Below are positions 25,990 to 38,058 of a DNA stretch of 64,000 nt, one piece after another; the stretch's first letter is position 1; every line of letters starts with the position of its first letter. Below the pieces are notes generated by a model that saw only the letters and a program-made list of their open reading frames with translations, searched no databases and had not been told where the DNA came from. The position numbers were made by a program, and so were the translations under genes. This DNA comes from Neodiprion pinetum (taxonomy: Eukaryota; Arthropoda; Insecta; Hymenoptera; Diprionidae), in assembly GCF_021155775.2 (NCBI RefSeq), contig NC_060233.1, forward strand, positions 6,924,501-6,988,500, read 5' to 3'.

Positions 25990-26330
25990 GAAGTGAATTT
26001 TTACATAATTTCAATTTTAACCTTGAATAAATTTTCAAACAATCGAGTTATCAAAACACGATAAGAAGCCTTTTTTGTAGAGCGTTCAATTCCCTGCAAA
26101 AATATGCATCGGACGTTCATGAACATTGCCTCGTTATTGAGCTACAAAAATCAGAATGAAACTAAAGCTACTTTCGCGTGTTACTTCACATGGAAAATGA
26201 AAAATGGCGTTCAGGAACCACTAAATGTCGACGTTAAGGGCTCAAATTATGACAGGCGTCTTATTTCCTCTTCCTACAACTACTAAACGTGTGACTTTGA
26301 AGAGGAAATATTTAATTTTTCTTGGGCCGG
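25990..26330 (+). repeat. Diverged relative of the 46.8 kb long-inverted-repeat element
   Basis: It shares, in order, a TTTTTTGTAGAGCG block, CTACAAAAATATGC-like sequence, TTAAGGGCTC and ACAGGCGTCTT with the right arm of the element at 46812-47782. A 60-codon ORF at 26104-26286 falls within it and is not a gene. Only one arm is recognisable, so this is an old, partial copy. Confidence 0.6.
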
Positions 26331-27690
26331 TTTAATATAATACATATCATATAGTACATGTAATAAGTACTTTTTTACCAATTATCTTTCACTTTATCAT
26401 ACTGTATCTGTGTACACATGCCTAATTAGATTATACCGGATATATTATCGTACCACAGGCGTGCGATCATTGGTTACATTATTATTACTGTTACTATTAT
26501 CATCACTATCATCGTACCGCATCAACTTTTATACATGTATGCAATTATGCGTACGTTTGTGTTAATAATTGATTACGCAGGGTAAGGGGAAATGTGTGTA
26601 AGCCACTAGCTTGACAAAGTGAAAACTTAAATATGAATGAGAAATTTCACTCGACGAAGTTTATAAAAAACACTGCAAGCGCATGTTTGCTCAAATCATG
26701 TAATACATGTATCGATTTATCACATTCCCCATAACACTTCATACGTATCTGGTACTTTGATTTTTTTTTTGCCCAATGTTTTCTCAAACGAAAAATTCCC
26801 TTTAAATTGAAAGACAAGTAAAAAAAAAAAATTCCATGTAACGTTGATGTAGATATTCTATTAAAGGTAAAATTCTGGACTAATTACGGTTTCTACGCGT
26901 CGACTGCGCACCGATACACATAATAGAAAATCATCGAAAACGAAACGTCTGCTACAATGGATTGTGTTATAACAATGATGAGATTGAAAAAATTACAAGA
27001 GCTATTAAATTCAATATTCATTCGAAGAGCTGTTACAAGACGTTCGAAAATTTCCGGAATCGTTTAAAAATAAAACAGGTGCAGGAGGAAATAACGATCA
27101 AGCTGTCATTTGTGATTAAGAAAAAATATACCTAAAATGGTATAATGTAAAATATGATACAGATTAAAGACAGTTTAAACTTCAAACCGTACAAATTAGA
27201 CATAATATAAATATTAACGTGTGTACGGGAATATGCGGAGTAGATATTTTGATCTCCAAAACGACGGTTCGATTAACGCCGAAGGTGCCATTTTTGTGAA
27301 AAAAAAAAAAAAAAAATAACTTCACCGACGAATTCAAGCGATAAACAATAAAAACCGTTCGAATCAACCATCGCAACGAAACATCTCGATGAATTGAACA
27401 GGAGAATTGTAAAAAGGGCCGAAGGCGTCATTTTTGTCATAAAAAACGACTTGTATCCGTTTTAAAAAAAATTTTTCGTTGCAGGCACTTACAGCCTCTT
27501 TTATTTTTCTAAAGAATTCTGATAAATCAATGTAAAGAAGAATCGAATAAATTTTCTTATCCGCATAAGCTTCACGCGTGAGATCGAACGCGCGTTAAAC
27601 TTTGTTAAATCCACGTGCAAAGAACGCAAGTATAATAACAGGGCGTAACCGTCGCGTTGCTTTGTCGTCGGTATGACGGGGAAATATTTG
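26331..27690. other. Upstream region or intron, no gene found
   Basis: AT-rich. Two similar GCCGAAGGTGCCATTTTTGTG-like blocks lie near 27280 and 27420, and a weaker one near 61225, possibly a degenerate repeat. No gene. Confidence 0.45.
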
Positions 27691-27793
27691 AATCTGGGTC
27701 AGCGGCGAGCGTATAATGGGCTAGGTTCGGGAGCGTCGCGACGCCCGGCGTCGTCCCTCCTCCGCTACTTGACCCATTTACCCGGTGCACTTG
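27691..27793. promoter_or_regulatory. Candidate nuclear-receptor element: two RORE sites in a GC-rich pocket
   Basis: Plus-strand AATCTGGGTCA (27691-27701) and minus-strand TAAATGGGTCA (27770-27780) both match WAWNTRGGTCA fully. The second reads GGGTAA-AT-GGGTCA, a DR2 arrangement like the Rev-erb/E75 Rev-DR2. It sits in a 25-bp block (27769-27793) repeated with three differences at 30423-30447. Local GC content is raised at about 27640-27860. Confidence 0.5.
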
Positions 27794-30422
27794 GACTACA
27801 TATATAAAATATCGACGAACGACGCCTTCGGTTCTTCGCGTGCCGCAAAGACGCCGACGCTCGTCTCGTTGGAGAAATAAGAAAAAAAAAAAAAATTTAT
27901 AAAAATCTTCTTACATACGGTATGCGTGTATTTTTTATAGCCCAAGAAATTTGCCCAATCGCCGATCGTGCCAATGTTTGCATACGTGACCCGTAACTCG
28001 GTTAGTTAATTAAGCGTAAAGATAAATAAATTTATACATATTTATATATATAAAAAACAGTCTTCAAATATTTTCATTTTTCTATATTGCAACCGAATAA
28101 TATAATTCGGAGTAAAAATACAAAAACCGAGTCTTTTTCTATTGTTATTATTATTAATTTTTAAATTCCTGTAACCTGAAAATTCGGTGTTACGTGTTAC
28201 TGTTCGATCCTTTTTTTTTTTTTTTAATTTTTTTCTTTCTTACTTTGGTCACCGGTATATATATATACAGCCTACTAATTTTCTTGTTACTATTGCGATA
28301 ATTCAATGTTGGCGCAACGATAAATTGATGTCAAGGTCTTGTTTGACTGAACGAGAGAAGAAGTTGAAAAAAAAAAAAAAAAAAAACCCAGCAAACACAA
28401 AACTTAGTCAACCAAACGAACAGGTTTAACATCGCTATGTAATCGCGGAGAAAATTTATTTTTGACGATTGTAATGACAATAAATAATGATTCGTATCAT
28501 ATTTAATTGTAATTCGCACCCATTTTCCTTTATAGATTTTCTTTAATAGATGTATAATTCGATGGCAGTTTTCTCAGCGTAACAAGCTATTCATTGTCAT
28601 CGATAATACGAATCTAATAACAAACTTTGTTGTCATTCAAGTTGTTTCAGTAAATTTTGTTAAAACTGAATAAAGCGTATAATGTATACAAATAATTGGG
28701 GTTATTTTTGACTCCTGACTTTCAGTTGCTAATTGTAAATGTATAATACGTGCACCGATTGTTCGGTTTGTTTCACGACGAACAATGATCGAACAGCTGA
28801 ATACCGAAGTGTGTAACCAAAGGTCTGCGAGGAAAAGGAACGAAAAAAAAGAAAGAAAAATAGGTAAAAAACAAAAAAAAAAAAAACAAAAAAAAAAAAA
28901 TAATTACAAACAATCAGAATAGCGTAATTGTTGGTTAAAGTAACACCAGGTGTTTTGGAGAATAGTACAAGTTAATCGTGCATGGTTACGCGTAACACCG
29001 TGAAACAGGCAATGAGCAACGAACGAATTTCGCAACGTAATGAGCGTGGTAGTGATTTTGTGTGTAAAGAATAGAATACCGGCTAAACAGAGAGTTCCCT
29101 GTTTTAAATACGGTATTTTTCCTGTTAAGTAACGAGTTTAACCGAGAAATATTGTTCCCTATATAACAATAAGTATATTACAGTAAGGTATGTCGTATTA
29201 TTTGTACGTGTGTATCTAATTTAGAGTTGTTCACGGGGGAAGAAAAATAAAAATTTCCTGCTTTCGAGTTTTAGCTGTTACATTGATATAAGACGTAAAA
29301 AAAAAATTCTCACCTTAACTCTCACCGCCGATTTTGAGTGAAAATATTGACCAAAATGAAAATATCAAGGGACCGGTTGTTTGTAGGTAACAATACTTAG
29401 TACGAGATCTCCAGATATTTTATTGAAATTTGCATATTTTTAGAATTGTTGTGACTTAAAAGTGAAGAAAATTGATATAATCGTATTAAAATGCGAGAAA
29501 ATAAAACTTTTTTTCATTCTTTGTTTCTACAAAATTTTACGTGTTATTTCAACGTAAAAACGAAAACTGGAAAGCGGGGCCTCTAAATCCTATCCGATCG
29601 AGTTCAAATTTTCAGGGAATTTTGCTTGTGGTTTTCAAGAACCGCTCCAGTATCTACGCATGTCTACTGTAAGCTTCTTTTCTCCTCTCTATGCTGTAAT
29701 CTGTGTTCTCGCATCGCCAAAGTGATTTATATCTCGAGTAGTAGACCTTTACAGGGTTCCTGATTTCCTAGGGTACGTTAGATGCCGTCTTTACCGATAT
29801 TCTTGAATTCAATACCGAATAACTAGCTCATTATCAACTTTTGACTAAAAACGGTACAACAACCAAACATGTAGAAAATTCAACTCTCCGTAATTTCATT
29901 CCGACCAATGTTTTTCTCTCTACGTTCGATATTTTCCAACTTGAACCATAAATTCAAGATGGCGATCCAAGCCACCGCGGAACTTGCTCGAAATTCTGGA
30001 TTCAAGACCAACGTTGATCCCCGCCGGTGACGATAAAAAAAAAAAGAATAAAAGAAGAATATCGCGCTATCAAAAGAATTGCGATTTCACGTGTTCTTTC
30101 TCGGTAGGTACACATACCGACCGAGCTATAGAACGTAATACGCATTCTTGTTTCGCGTGTGCGCAGCCATACGTGGTGATAATAATAGGCATGTAACATA
30201 TGTACGCCAATAGAAAGAGGGATGGAGGGAAGACGCATACCAAATATAATAGATGGGAAGGAAAAGAGGAGAGGAGAGGTTGGATAGGAGATAACCGACG
30301 AAGATAGACACATTCCGCTCACGCACGGCAGACATCTCCGTGGTTAGGTTAGGTTAGGCGTACCCGCGTGATCCTCGCGGCTTATATACGATGAGGCGCG
30401 CACACGCCGCATTCGTTTCTCA
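27794..30422. other. Upstream region or intron, no gene found
   Basis: AT-rich with several A runs, for example near 28370-28386 and 28873-28900. No repeats with defined ends and no gene. Confidence 0.45.
30341..30359 (+). repeat. Short TTAGG-type tract
   Basis: Contains GGTTAGGTTAGGTTAGG, about three units of the arthropod telomeric repeat, interstitial. Confidence 0.7.
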
Positions 30423-30447
30423 TTGACCCAGTTACCCAGTACACTTG
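30423..30447 (-). promoter_or_regulatory. Candidate HR3/E75 element, second copy of the 25-bp block
   Basis: Minus-strand TAACTGGGTCA (30424-30434) matches the RORE consensus fully, in the DR2 form GGGTAA-CT-GGGTCA. The 25-bp block matches 27769-27793 at 22 positions, while the flanks show no similarity. That suggests a regulatory motif rather than a transposon copy. Confidence 0.5.
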
Positions 30448-33400
30448 ACCGCCTCTGCAGCCACATCCAGGCATGCTCTACGCGCGTCTCTCTCTCTCTC
30501 TCCCCCCACCGCGGCCTTCTTTTTATTTCCCCTCCGTCCCTCCGACGCTTTTAGAACGGTTCTACTAGATTCTGCGCACGTGTAAAGCCGCGGGCGTGTG
30601 CTACGATAATATATACGTTCTTCAAGTGGGAGGGGGGGAACAAAATTTATCGGAAAACCTAGAATAAATTATTGAACAAGTCGAAGAATAATTGAGGTTG
30701 GCTGGTTGGTTGGTTGGACGAAAATCGATCATTTTTATCAATTTTAAATAACGAGGATAATACGTATGGTCCTACGGATGTATGGATGGATGTACATACG
30801 TCGAGTTGTTGTCGAGGTATACTTTGAAAATGTGCAAAAAAAAAAAAATTAAATAAAAATTGAAAAATAAATTAAATAAATAGACAATACTGACATTGTA
30901 AACAATAGCTGAGATCCTAACGATGCTTCGCTTCAAATGGCTTCGAAGTATTCTTGAAATCTAGTAGATCTTTCGATTTTATCTTTATTTCAGTCGGATC
31001 AGCGTCATTTTCTACAAATGACACCTGCGTTCGATTTAATATTGCACGGTGCGAAAACCGGACGTAAAAATAGAAAAAAAAAAAAAAAAAACATGTATCA
31101 AATAAATTTGTCGAAAACAGTTCCTTCCTAATAAAATAATTAACCATTGTGTACCGAAATCGAAGGAATCATCTACTGTACACGGTTTTCGACTATTTCC
31201 AAATCAATATTAAACTAAGCATCGTTATCGAATCTTTCGTCTATAATTTCATTACCTATCCTTTCGTTTTCTTTCCGTCTTTGTATTTATTTTTAAAGAT
31301 CTCTTCGTCACGGCTTGCAAATATAGTAATTGTATGTATATTATCTTCAACGTACGATCTATCTAGATATCTGTAATGATCGTCCTATCTTGTTCTCCTT
31401 CTCCGGTAATAGCCCGAATCGAAACATAGAAATAAACCGCGTTTACTACCACTGCTACACAAATCCGACTCCTTGAAGTGTTGTATATTTTATTTCACGA
31501 TTTTATTTTTTATTGTTTATTTTCATTTTATTTTTTTTCGTTGCCGCGACTCACGCGCGCAGGTTGACGCAATCAGTTTCAGTTCTCGATGCCTAAAACT
31601 TCGGGGAGAAATTTGCAGAAGGCGGAGGAGAGGACTTGCCCGAAAAGAGAGAGAGAGATATATGGAGGAGAGAAAGATTGTAAAACGATTTGCACGTAGT
31701 TCGTTTGAATAATATGACGTGGTGTACGTGAGGAAAATAAAGAAAAAAAAAACCAAGCAAAACGCTTAATACGCGACCTCGACAAATTTTTGCACTTAAT
31801 TCACGCTTCTCAAGTGATGGGATATGTAACAATGCGAAGAGTCCTTGTTAAAAATGATCATATATATACCAGATGTTTGACGAAATATTTTCATTGCTTC
31901 TTTTCGTTTTTTTTTTCTTTTTTTCTTCTTATTCAATGTTTGTTTTATTTTATGTTATTTGGTTCTTTTATACGCTTCTTTCGTGACTATCGCCGCAAGT
32001 TTTCTATGAAATTATTCGACAGCGAACGACCTTGAATTATGCGATACTAAACATGTCGCAACGAGATTTTTAATACAATTATATATATATATACATATCT
32101 TGCACTTGTGCTTACCTACAATACATACTGTAAGTGTAATGTTGAAAATGGAAAGTGAGGTTCTTGCATGTGTAGGAAGAAAAAAAAAGACATACATACC
32201 TACCCATATACATCACAGGTATGTATGTAATATTTTATTCGCAAATATGACGACACGTCGTCTATGTATTCAAGGTATATTATTAGACGATGCGAATTAT
32301 TATCGACGGTGAAACGGATATTGTCCTCGAAGTAAATGATTGATTTTCTTTTTTCTCTTCTATCACATATTCTAGAAATAAAAACAACCAAAACATTTCA
32401 CAGTGTAGTTTTACCATATGACGGTATCGGAAACGGATTGAAAAAAAAAAAAAACGAAAAAATTAAAAAATAGTTATTTTCAAAGATACCATTTAACGAA
32501 TAGTATTTTAAGTATACACTCAGAATATGTTCAAATTTTTTTTCTCGCTTCTTAAACAGGCAATGAAAAAATTATGCAGGTAGGTAAAGTTTCGTGTTTT
32601 AAGAAATTCTACCTGATCGAAATATTTACAGAATGTTTTATACAGACGTGACGCGGTGATCAGATTATTATACATCATATGCAGGGTGTATAATCGATCT
32701 GAATAACGCATTTTACGATGATTATTAGACCTACATATTTATGTAAGTTTACTCATGATATCAAATACATAAATATATATAACATGTATATAATATCCAT
32801 ATAGAAATTTGTAAATCCTCAAAGGCGTGGGAAAAATGTAATCCCAAAAATTACAAGGTACGCACCTCATGTGGAACCTGCGCCTTTCGAATTTGGAATG
32901 CTTCGTTTTTTCCGTAGAATGTGCAAAAAGGAACAACTTTCGTCACTATATTTTATACATATTCACATAGGCAGAATAGTTCGTCTACGGAAATTCCCGT
33001 CGGAGTGTCGACATGCCGCGTGCTTTTGTTTGAGTTGAGTGAAGAGAGGAAAAAAAAAAAAAAAAAACAAAGACAAACAATTTGTTTCTTCATATTCCCT
33101 TTTTCCCGCCATATATATATAATAAAGAAAAGTGTATTCGAGACAATTACCTATAATTTAACAATTGTTCTCAACTGGCCCTTTTCATATACATACGCAT
33201 ACATGTGTAGCTAAATTGTACGATACAAATGTTACAAAACATAATCCGATGGAAATCATAACTATTATATAAATGATAATCACTCTTTCCCCCCACTTTT
33301 TTTTTTTTTTTTTGCAAACGTTTTTATGCACCCTGATCTTTTTTCTTTATCACTGATCCCTCTTACGGTTTTACGCTGCACTACGACGCTACGTTATTGT

Positions 33401-34563
33401 AAAGCATGTTCACATATCATCTATTATACATACATATGCATGTATATCTATGTGTGTGTGTGTGTAGTTAATTTCACCTCCTCGTCACGCGCAGAGTGAG
33501 AGTGGTGAACAAGGTCTGCTATTTTTATCTGATCGTATATAATGTAACACCCTGTCCTGTGTGTAATGTACACGCGTAACTGACTGCAAATATGTGTATA
33601 CGATACGTAGATACACGTATATATTTAATTATTTACGTTAGTTCGATGACGAGAATCGTTTTTTCTTAAATTCTTACGAAAATTATTAATTATATATGTT
33701 ATATGTATGTGTAACATAAGCCAGAAATTCCTCGCCGAAAAATTTCTGTATACCTTATTCATTTGTCCCACTTGCGACATTACGGTGAAATTTTGAATCA
33801 TCTTTTACAATGACGCGTATGTGTATATACACGTAATGTGGGTGGCGTATAATGTATAAAATGACAGATGCGTGCGGTAATTCGCGAGGGCGATTTTTTT
33901 ACAGTCGAATCGAATCGAATGACGGTTTGAATGACTGGCGCCTGTTGTACCTTGCGGCCCACTTTGCCTCTTTAGACGACGGATTCTCAACGAGTATTAT
34001 TTAACCTGTTGTCTGTCTGTCTACCTACAGTCTACAACGATGTCGCAATTGCGAGAAACTTGGGAACTACGACGCGCGGGATACTTCAAGGGTGATGGAT
34101 TTTCGAAACGAACAAAAGAAAGAAAACCGATGGACGGAATCGAACGTTGAAAAAATGACGGGGGGAAAAAAAAAAAAAAAAAAACCAACATATAAACAGC
34201 ACTGTTCACCTTTTATACCTGTATAGTTTATAAATATTAAGGATAAATTTTTGAAGGTATTATATCGAAATGAAAATAGGTGTATATAAGAAGAAAATAT
34301 TTCGAGTCGAATTTTCATGACACCTATACGTCTGTATTGTGATAAAGAGGACAATAACGTATTTATCCAAGATAATTCTGATTCCGAAATGACCGACGCT
34401 GTTGTTCTATTATAATAATATGATTTTGGTTGCGGGAGAGAGGAGAAAAAAACAACTGATTTTACACGAAACTGCAGGTAAAGACGAACGCGTTAAAATT
34501 TTGTGGTAAAAAATATCCACGTCGAGTATATTTTTTACCGTAAACGTAACGGATTTTATTCTG
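30448..34563. other. Upstream region or intron, no gene found
   Basis: AT-rich with many A/T runs and GT/TA simple repeats. ORFs are short and low-complexity (Phe/Lys-rich). Confidence 0.5.
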
Positions 34564-35173
34564 CAGGGGCGGGGGGTTGAAATTCCGAAATTGAAAAGTT
34601 CCGAAAGCGACAAATTTCGAATTTTATTGGTGGCGAAACTTGAAGTAAAGAAATGAAACTTTGACGAAACGTTGAAGTTTCGAACAGTTCGAAACCCGAC
34701 GGTCAAAGTTCCGAAAGTGCGGAAATTAGAAAACATCAAAATCTTGACCATCGATATTCCGAATGACGGAAGATTTTCAGTTCCGTGAATTTCCGTCTCG
34801 AAGAAATTTCACCACTTTGATTTTTCTTTGTTTTGGATTTTCCATATTTTTACCTTCGAAATCCTGGTAATTCTGATTTACGGTTTATCTGATTTTTCGC
34901 ACCCACTCGTCGAGTAAACTACGCCGTGTGATTATATTTTAATTCTCAGAATTTTGCTCCGTCAAATCTTGACTTATTAAAAATTTGCTTTATCGTAACT
35001 CGAATTTTCGAAATCTTGTATTTCGGTTCTTTCAGCCGTCACCTTTTCGATCATTAAAAACATCGTTGTTTCGTCAAAGTTCGATTTCTTTACTTCAAGT
35101 TCCGCCACCAAATAATTCGAAATTCCTCGTTTTCGAAACTTTTCAAATCCGGAATATCAACCCCGTCCCACTC
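34564..35173 (+). repeat. Long inverted-repeat element, TTGAAATTCCG family, full copy
   Basis: The left arm (GGTTGAAATTCCGAAATTG, then GGTGGCGAAACTTGAAGTAA) and the right arm are inverted repeats of about 100 bp. The ends are G-rich, approximately CAGGGGCGGGG. The interior contains TTTCAGTTCCGTGAATTTC and a CTCGTCGAGTAAACTACGC block shared with the other copies. About 610 bp, non-coding. Probably a non-autonomous DNA transposon; superfamily not determined. Confidence 0.8.
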
Positions 35174-35793
35174 TCCGCACAGTCGTGGATTCGGAACACT
35201 GATTCTGTAGTAAACATTTAACAAAAAATAATAAAAAAAACGAAAAAAAAAAAAAAAAAAAAAACACCCGACGTGTCCCTCTTCCCCTACAGTTTTCATT
35301 AAAATCGACTCTTCCATCTCTCTCCTCTTCCCCGTTCCCCTCTTCTTCTCTTCCCACTTACACTCAAATCCCAATTACAATAACAGAGCTAGCGGCGTGT
35401 CCGCAATTTATTCGTTTTTCCGACGGTCGTTGCAACTTGTGTCTAGTTTTTCCACCCGATCTGTCTGGATTTTCTCTCTCTCCGCTGCCGCTGCTGCTCC
35501 CCGAGTCTTGCAGGCGTTGCACCGTTGCAGCCTTGATCCTATTCCACGCACGACAGCTCGCGGCGCACGCCTGGTTGCACGGTTTCTTACTTCTACCCAC
35601 CTCGGCTACTCTTTCAAAGGTTTTTACTGTATAAACCGTACGCACCACCTCGGATCAACATCCAAGAGGACACAGAGAAGAAGGCATATCTCGTACGGTC
35701 AGGATGACAGGATATGCTTATGGCCCGTTGTACGCGTGCGGAAATTAATTGTCGTCTTCGGAGATTTCGCAACGTCCCGGCAAAGCGCGATTA

Positions 35794-36221
35794 CGGCAGA
35801 GCGTCGATTATCCGAACTAATTGGGACCGGGAACCGTTCGGATAATCGAAAATACGGATAACCGAACCATGTGAAAAAAAAAAAAAAAAAAAAAACGTTG
35901 ATTTTTTCAACGTAGATACGTACGAATACGAAACGGATCAAGTATCTTCTTATTCGATACATAGTACTTTTGGTTAACATTTATGACGCTTACGTAATAG
36001 AATATATAGTGTATAAAATATACGTATTGAGAAACAAGTGTCTATACTTATATTAATATTTTATAAGTGGCAGGTGTATGTACACATTTGGTTTAATCCT
36101 TTGGAAAAAAAGTCGACAATTTCCCTCTGTTTTACAACGGAAGTTCGGCTTGTTATGCGTAAAAACCAGGAACTAAATAATCTTTCGGATAACTGACGTT
36201 CGGATAATCGACGCTCTACTG
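35794..36221. mobile_element. Pogo/Tigger-like MITE
   Basis: The ends are inverted repeats containing AGAGCGTCGATTATCCGAAC, with TA on both sides (35792-35793, 36222-36223). Internal sub-repeats of GGATAATCGA and GGATAAC follow. TIRs of CAGTAGAGCGTCGATTATCC type with TA duplications are typical of pogo/Tigger. The 428-bp interior includes a long A run (about 35875-35895) and no coding frame. Confidence 0.82.
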
Positions 36222-36789
36222 TAATTCATTTTCACTTTCATATTACTCAACAACTACGAATGTCCTTCTTCTTCATCTTCTTCTATTTGTTTTCTACTTA
36301 TAGAAAAATATATCACAATACATTGCCAGATTGTAATTCAAATTGAAAGTGCGTATGTTACGTAGGCACAGCGTTCCAATTACAATGCGAATGAACGTTC
36401 TCGAAAAATGATGTTCATATATCGTAATATGACGATCCATGTAAGTATACGTGGTTGAAATTAATGTTGAAAATAAATGGTGTTCAAGAGTACACGATAT
36501 ATATGACTAGCAAAAAAAATAAATAAACAAACAAAAATACGTAGCCCGCGTGTCTTAACCCTTTGAGTCACAGCAGTAAGTATTCTCACCACCTATTATA
36601 TATATATATATACATTTTTTGTATATTTAGAGAACTTTGAAAACATATTTCTTTGCGGTTTTTTGCTATTTCTGATAGTATACTATCAAGTCTTCGATAT
36701 TCGAGAGTAATTGTTATAGAATATTGAAATAATAATTAATTTCCCAGAAAGTTATCCCTCTACGCGTACACATGTTTTACACAAATTAT

Positions 36790-37135
36790 AAATTTTGTGG
36801 TCGGTGATTACGAATCTGAAATCAGATTTTAAAAATCGAGACGTTGAATCCGATATACCGGAAGAAAATTTCAAATTCGATCGAATCCGGAGAAAAAAAA
36901 CTCAGTCCATGAGTTTTTGGGGTCACTGATTACGAATCCGAAATCAGATTTTGAAAATTCAGTATGCCGTATCCAATCAGCGATCCCGAAAAACTCTGCA
37001 CAGTGTTTTTCGACCAGATTCGATCGGATTTGAAATTTTCGTCCGCCATATCGGATCCACCGTCTTGGAATTTTTGAAATCTGATTTCGGATTTGTAATC
37101 AGACGTTGACCCCAAGAATCATAAAATACCATCTT
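36790..37135. repeat. Repeat with GATTACGAATCYGAAATCAG units
   Basis: The unit TGATTACGAATCTGAAATCA appears directly at about 36808 and 36927, and inverted near 37076-37104, together with TTTCAAATCCGATCGAATC-type blocks near 36865 and 37020. Overall it is an imperfect inverted repeat. Related units recur at 50978-51180. Confidence 0.7.
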
Positions 37136-38011
37136 GTTACAATAGTTGTCTCAGCGTAATAATGCGCGGTTTAAAGGTTTAAATAAATCTCGGAACTTCC
37201 CCAATACCCGCCTGCAGGTTTCCTTTCAACATCACTTGCGCATCGATATCCCCGCTAAGGAGACTGAATTATCTTTGTTACAGGAATATCACGTCGTGGG
37301 GCAAAAAAAATATCCCCCCCTTTTTCTCGTAAAAATTTTCCTACGGACCGTATAAGCCAAAAAAAAAAAAAATAAAAAAAATAGATAAAAAAAGTCGGGT
37401 AAGCCGCAGAGGTAAAAGTAGGTTAAGGCCGTGTGAAAGCGCACCGTCGGGGAGATTCGGAACTGATAGGTATTATAAGGGTTGGGACACTGTTGCACGG
37501 CAACAGCGGCAGCGACGAGAACGAATATAAAACGTGTCCTCAAGATATACGGTAATAAGTGAAAGCTCTTGTACCTATAACCGGAATATAGCGTAGAATA
37601 CGGAAACCGATTCAAATCGATCTCAAGAAATGCAAACCGGGATGTGTAAATTTGTGAAGATTCGAGATTTTCGAGGAAAACAAGAGAGGAAAAAAAAAAT
37701 AAAAAATAAAAAATAAAATAAAGATAGAAAAACGGAAATGAACATGAAGAAAAGCGTAAGACAGAGATTGAAACGAGAAACTGATCACTTTCGTTAACGC
37801 ACAACGATTATATCTGTATTACGTTTCAATACATGTGTGTCCGTATATATATATATACGGATACAGAAGCACCGCCGAGAAAGGTTGCACAGGTTTCGTG
37901 AATAAAGAATGAGGTCAACTGTCAAAAAAGATAAGAAAGAGAGAGAGAAAAAAAAGAAGAGAATAAATAAAAGAAAAGTTGCAACAGCTGATGCAATTAC
38001 AGGTGTATATG

Positions 38012-38058
<47 letters not shown>

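Noticed and set aside
35397..35861. 154-codon plus-strand ORF
   Set aside because: Its 3' part runs into the pogo-like MITE, and the remainder has no recognisable domain.
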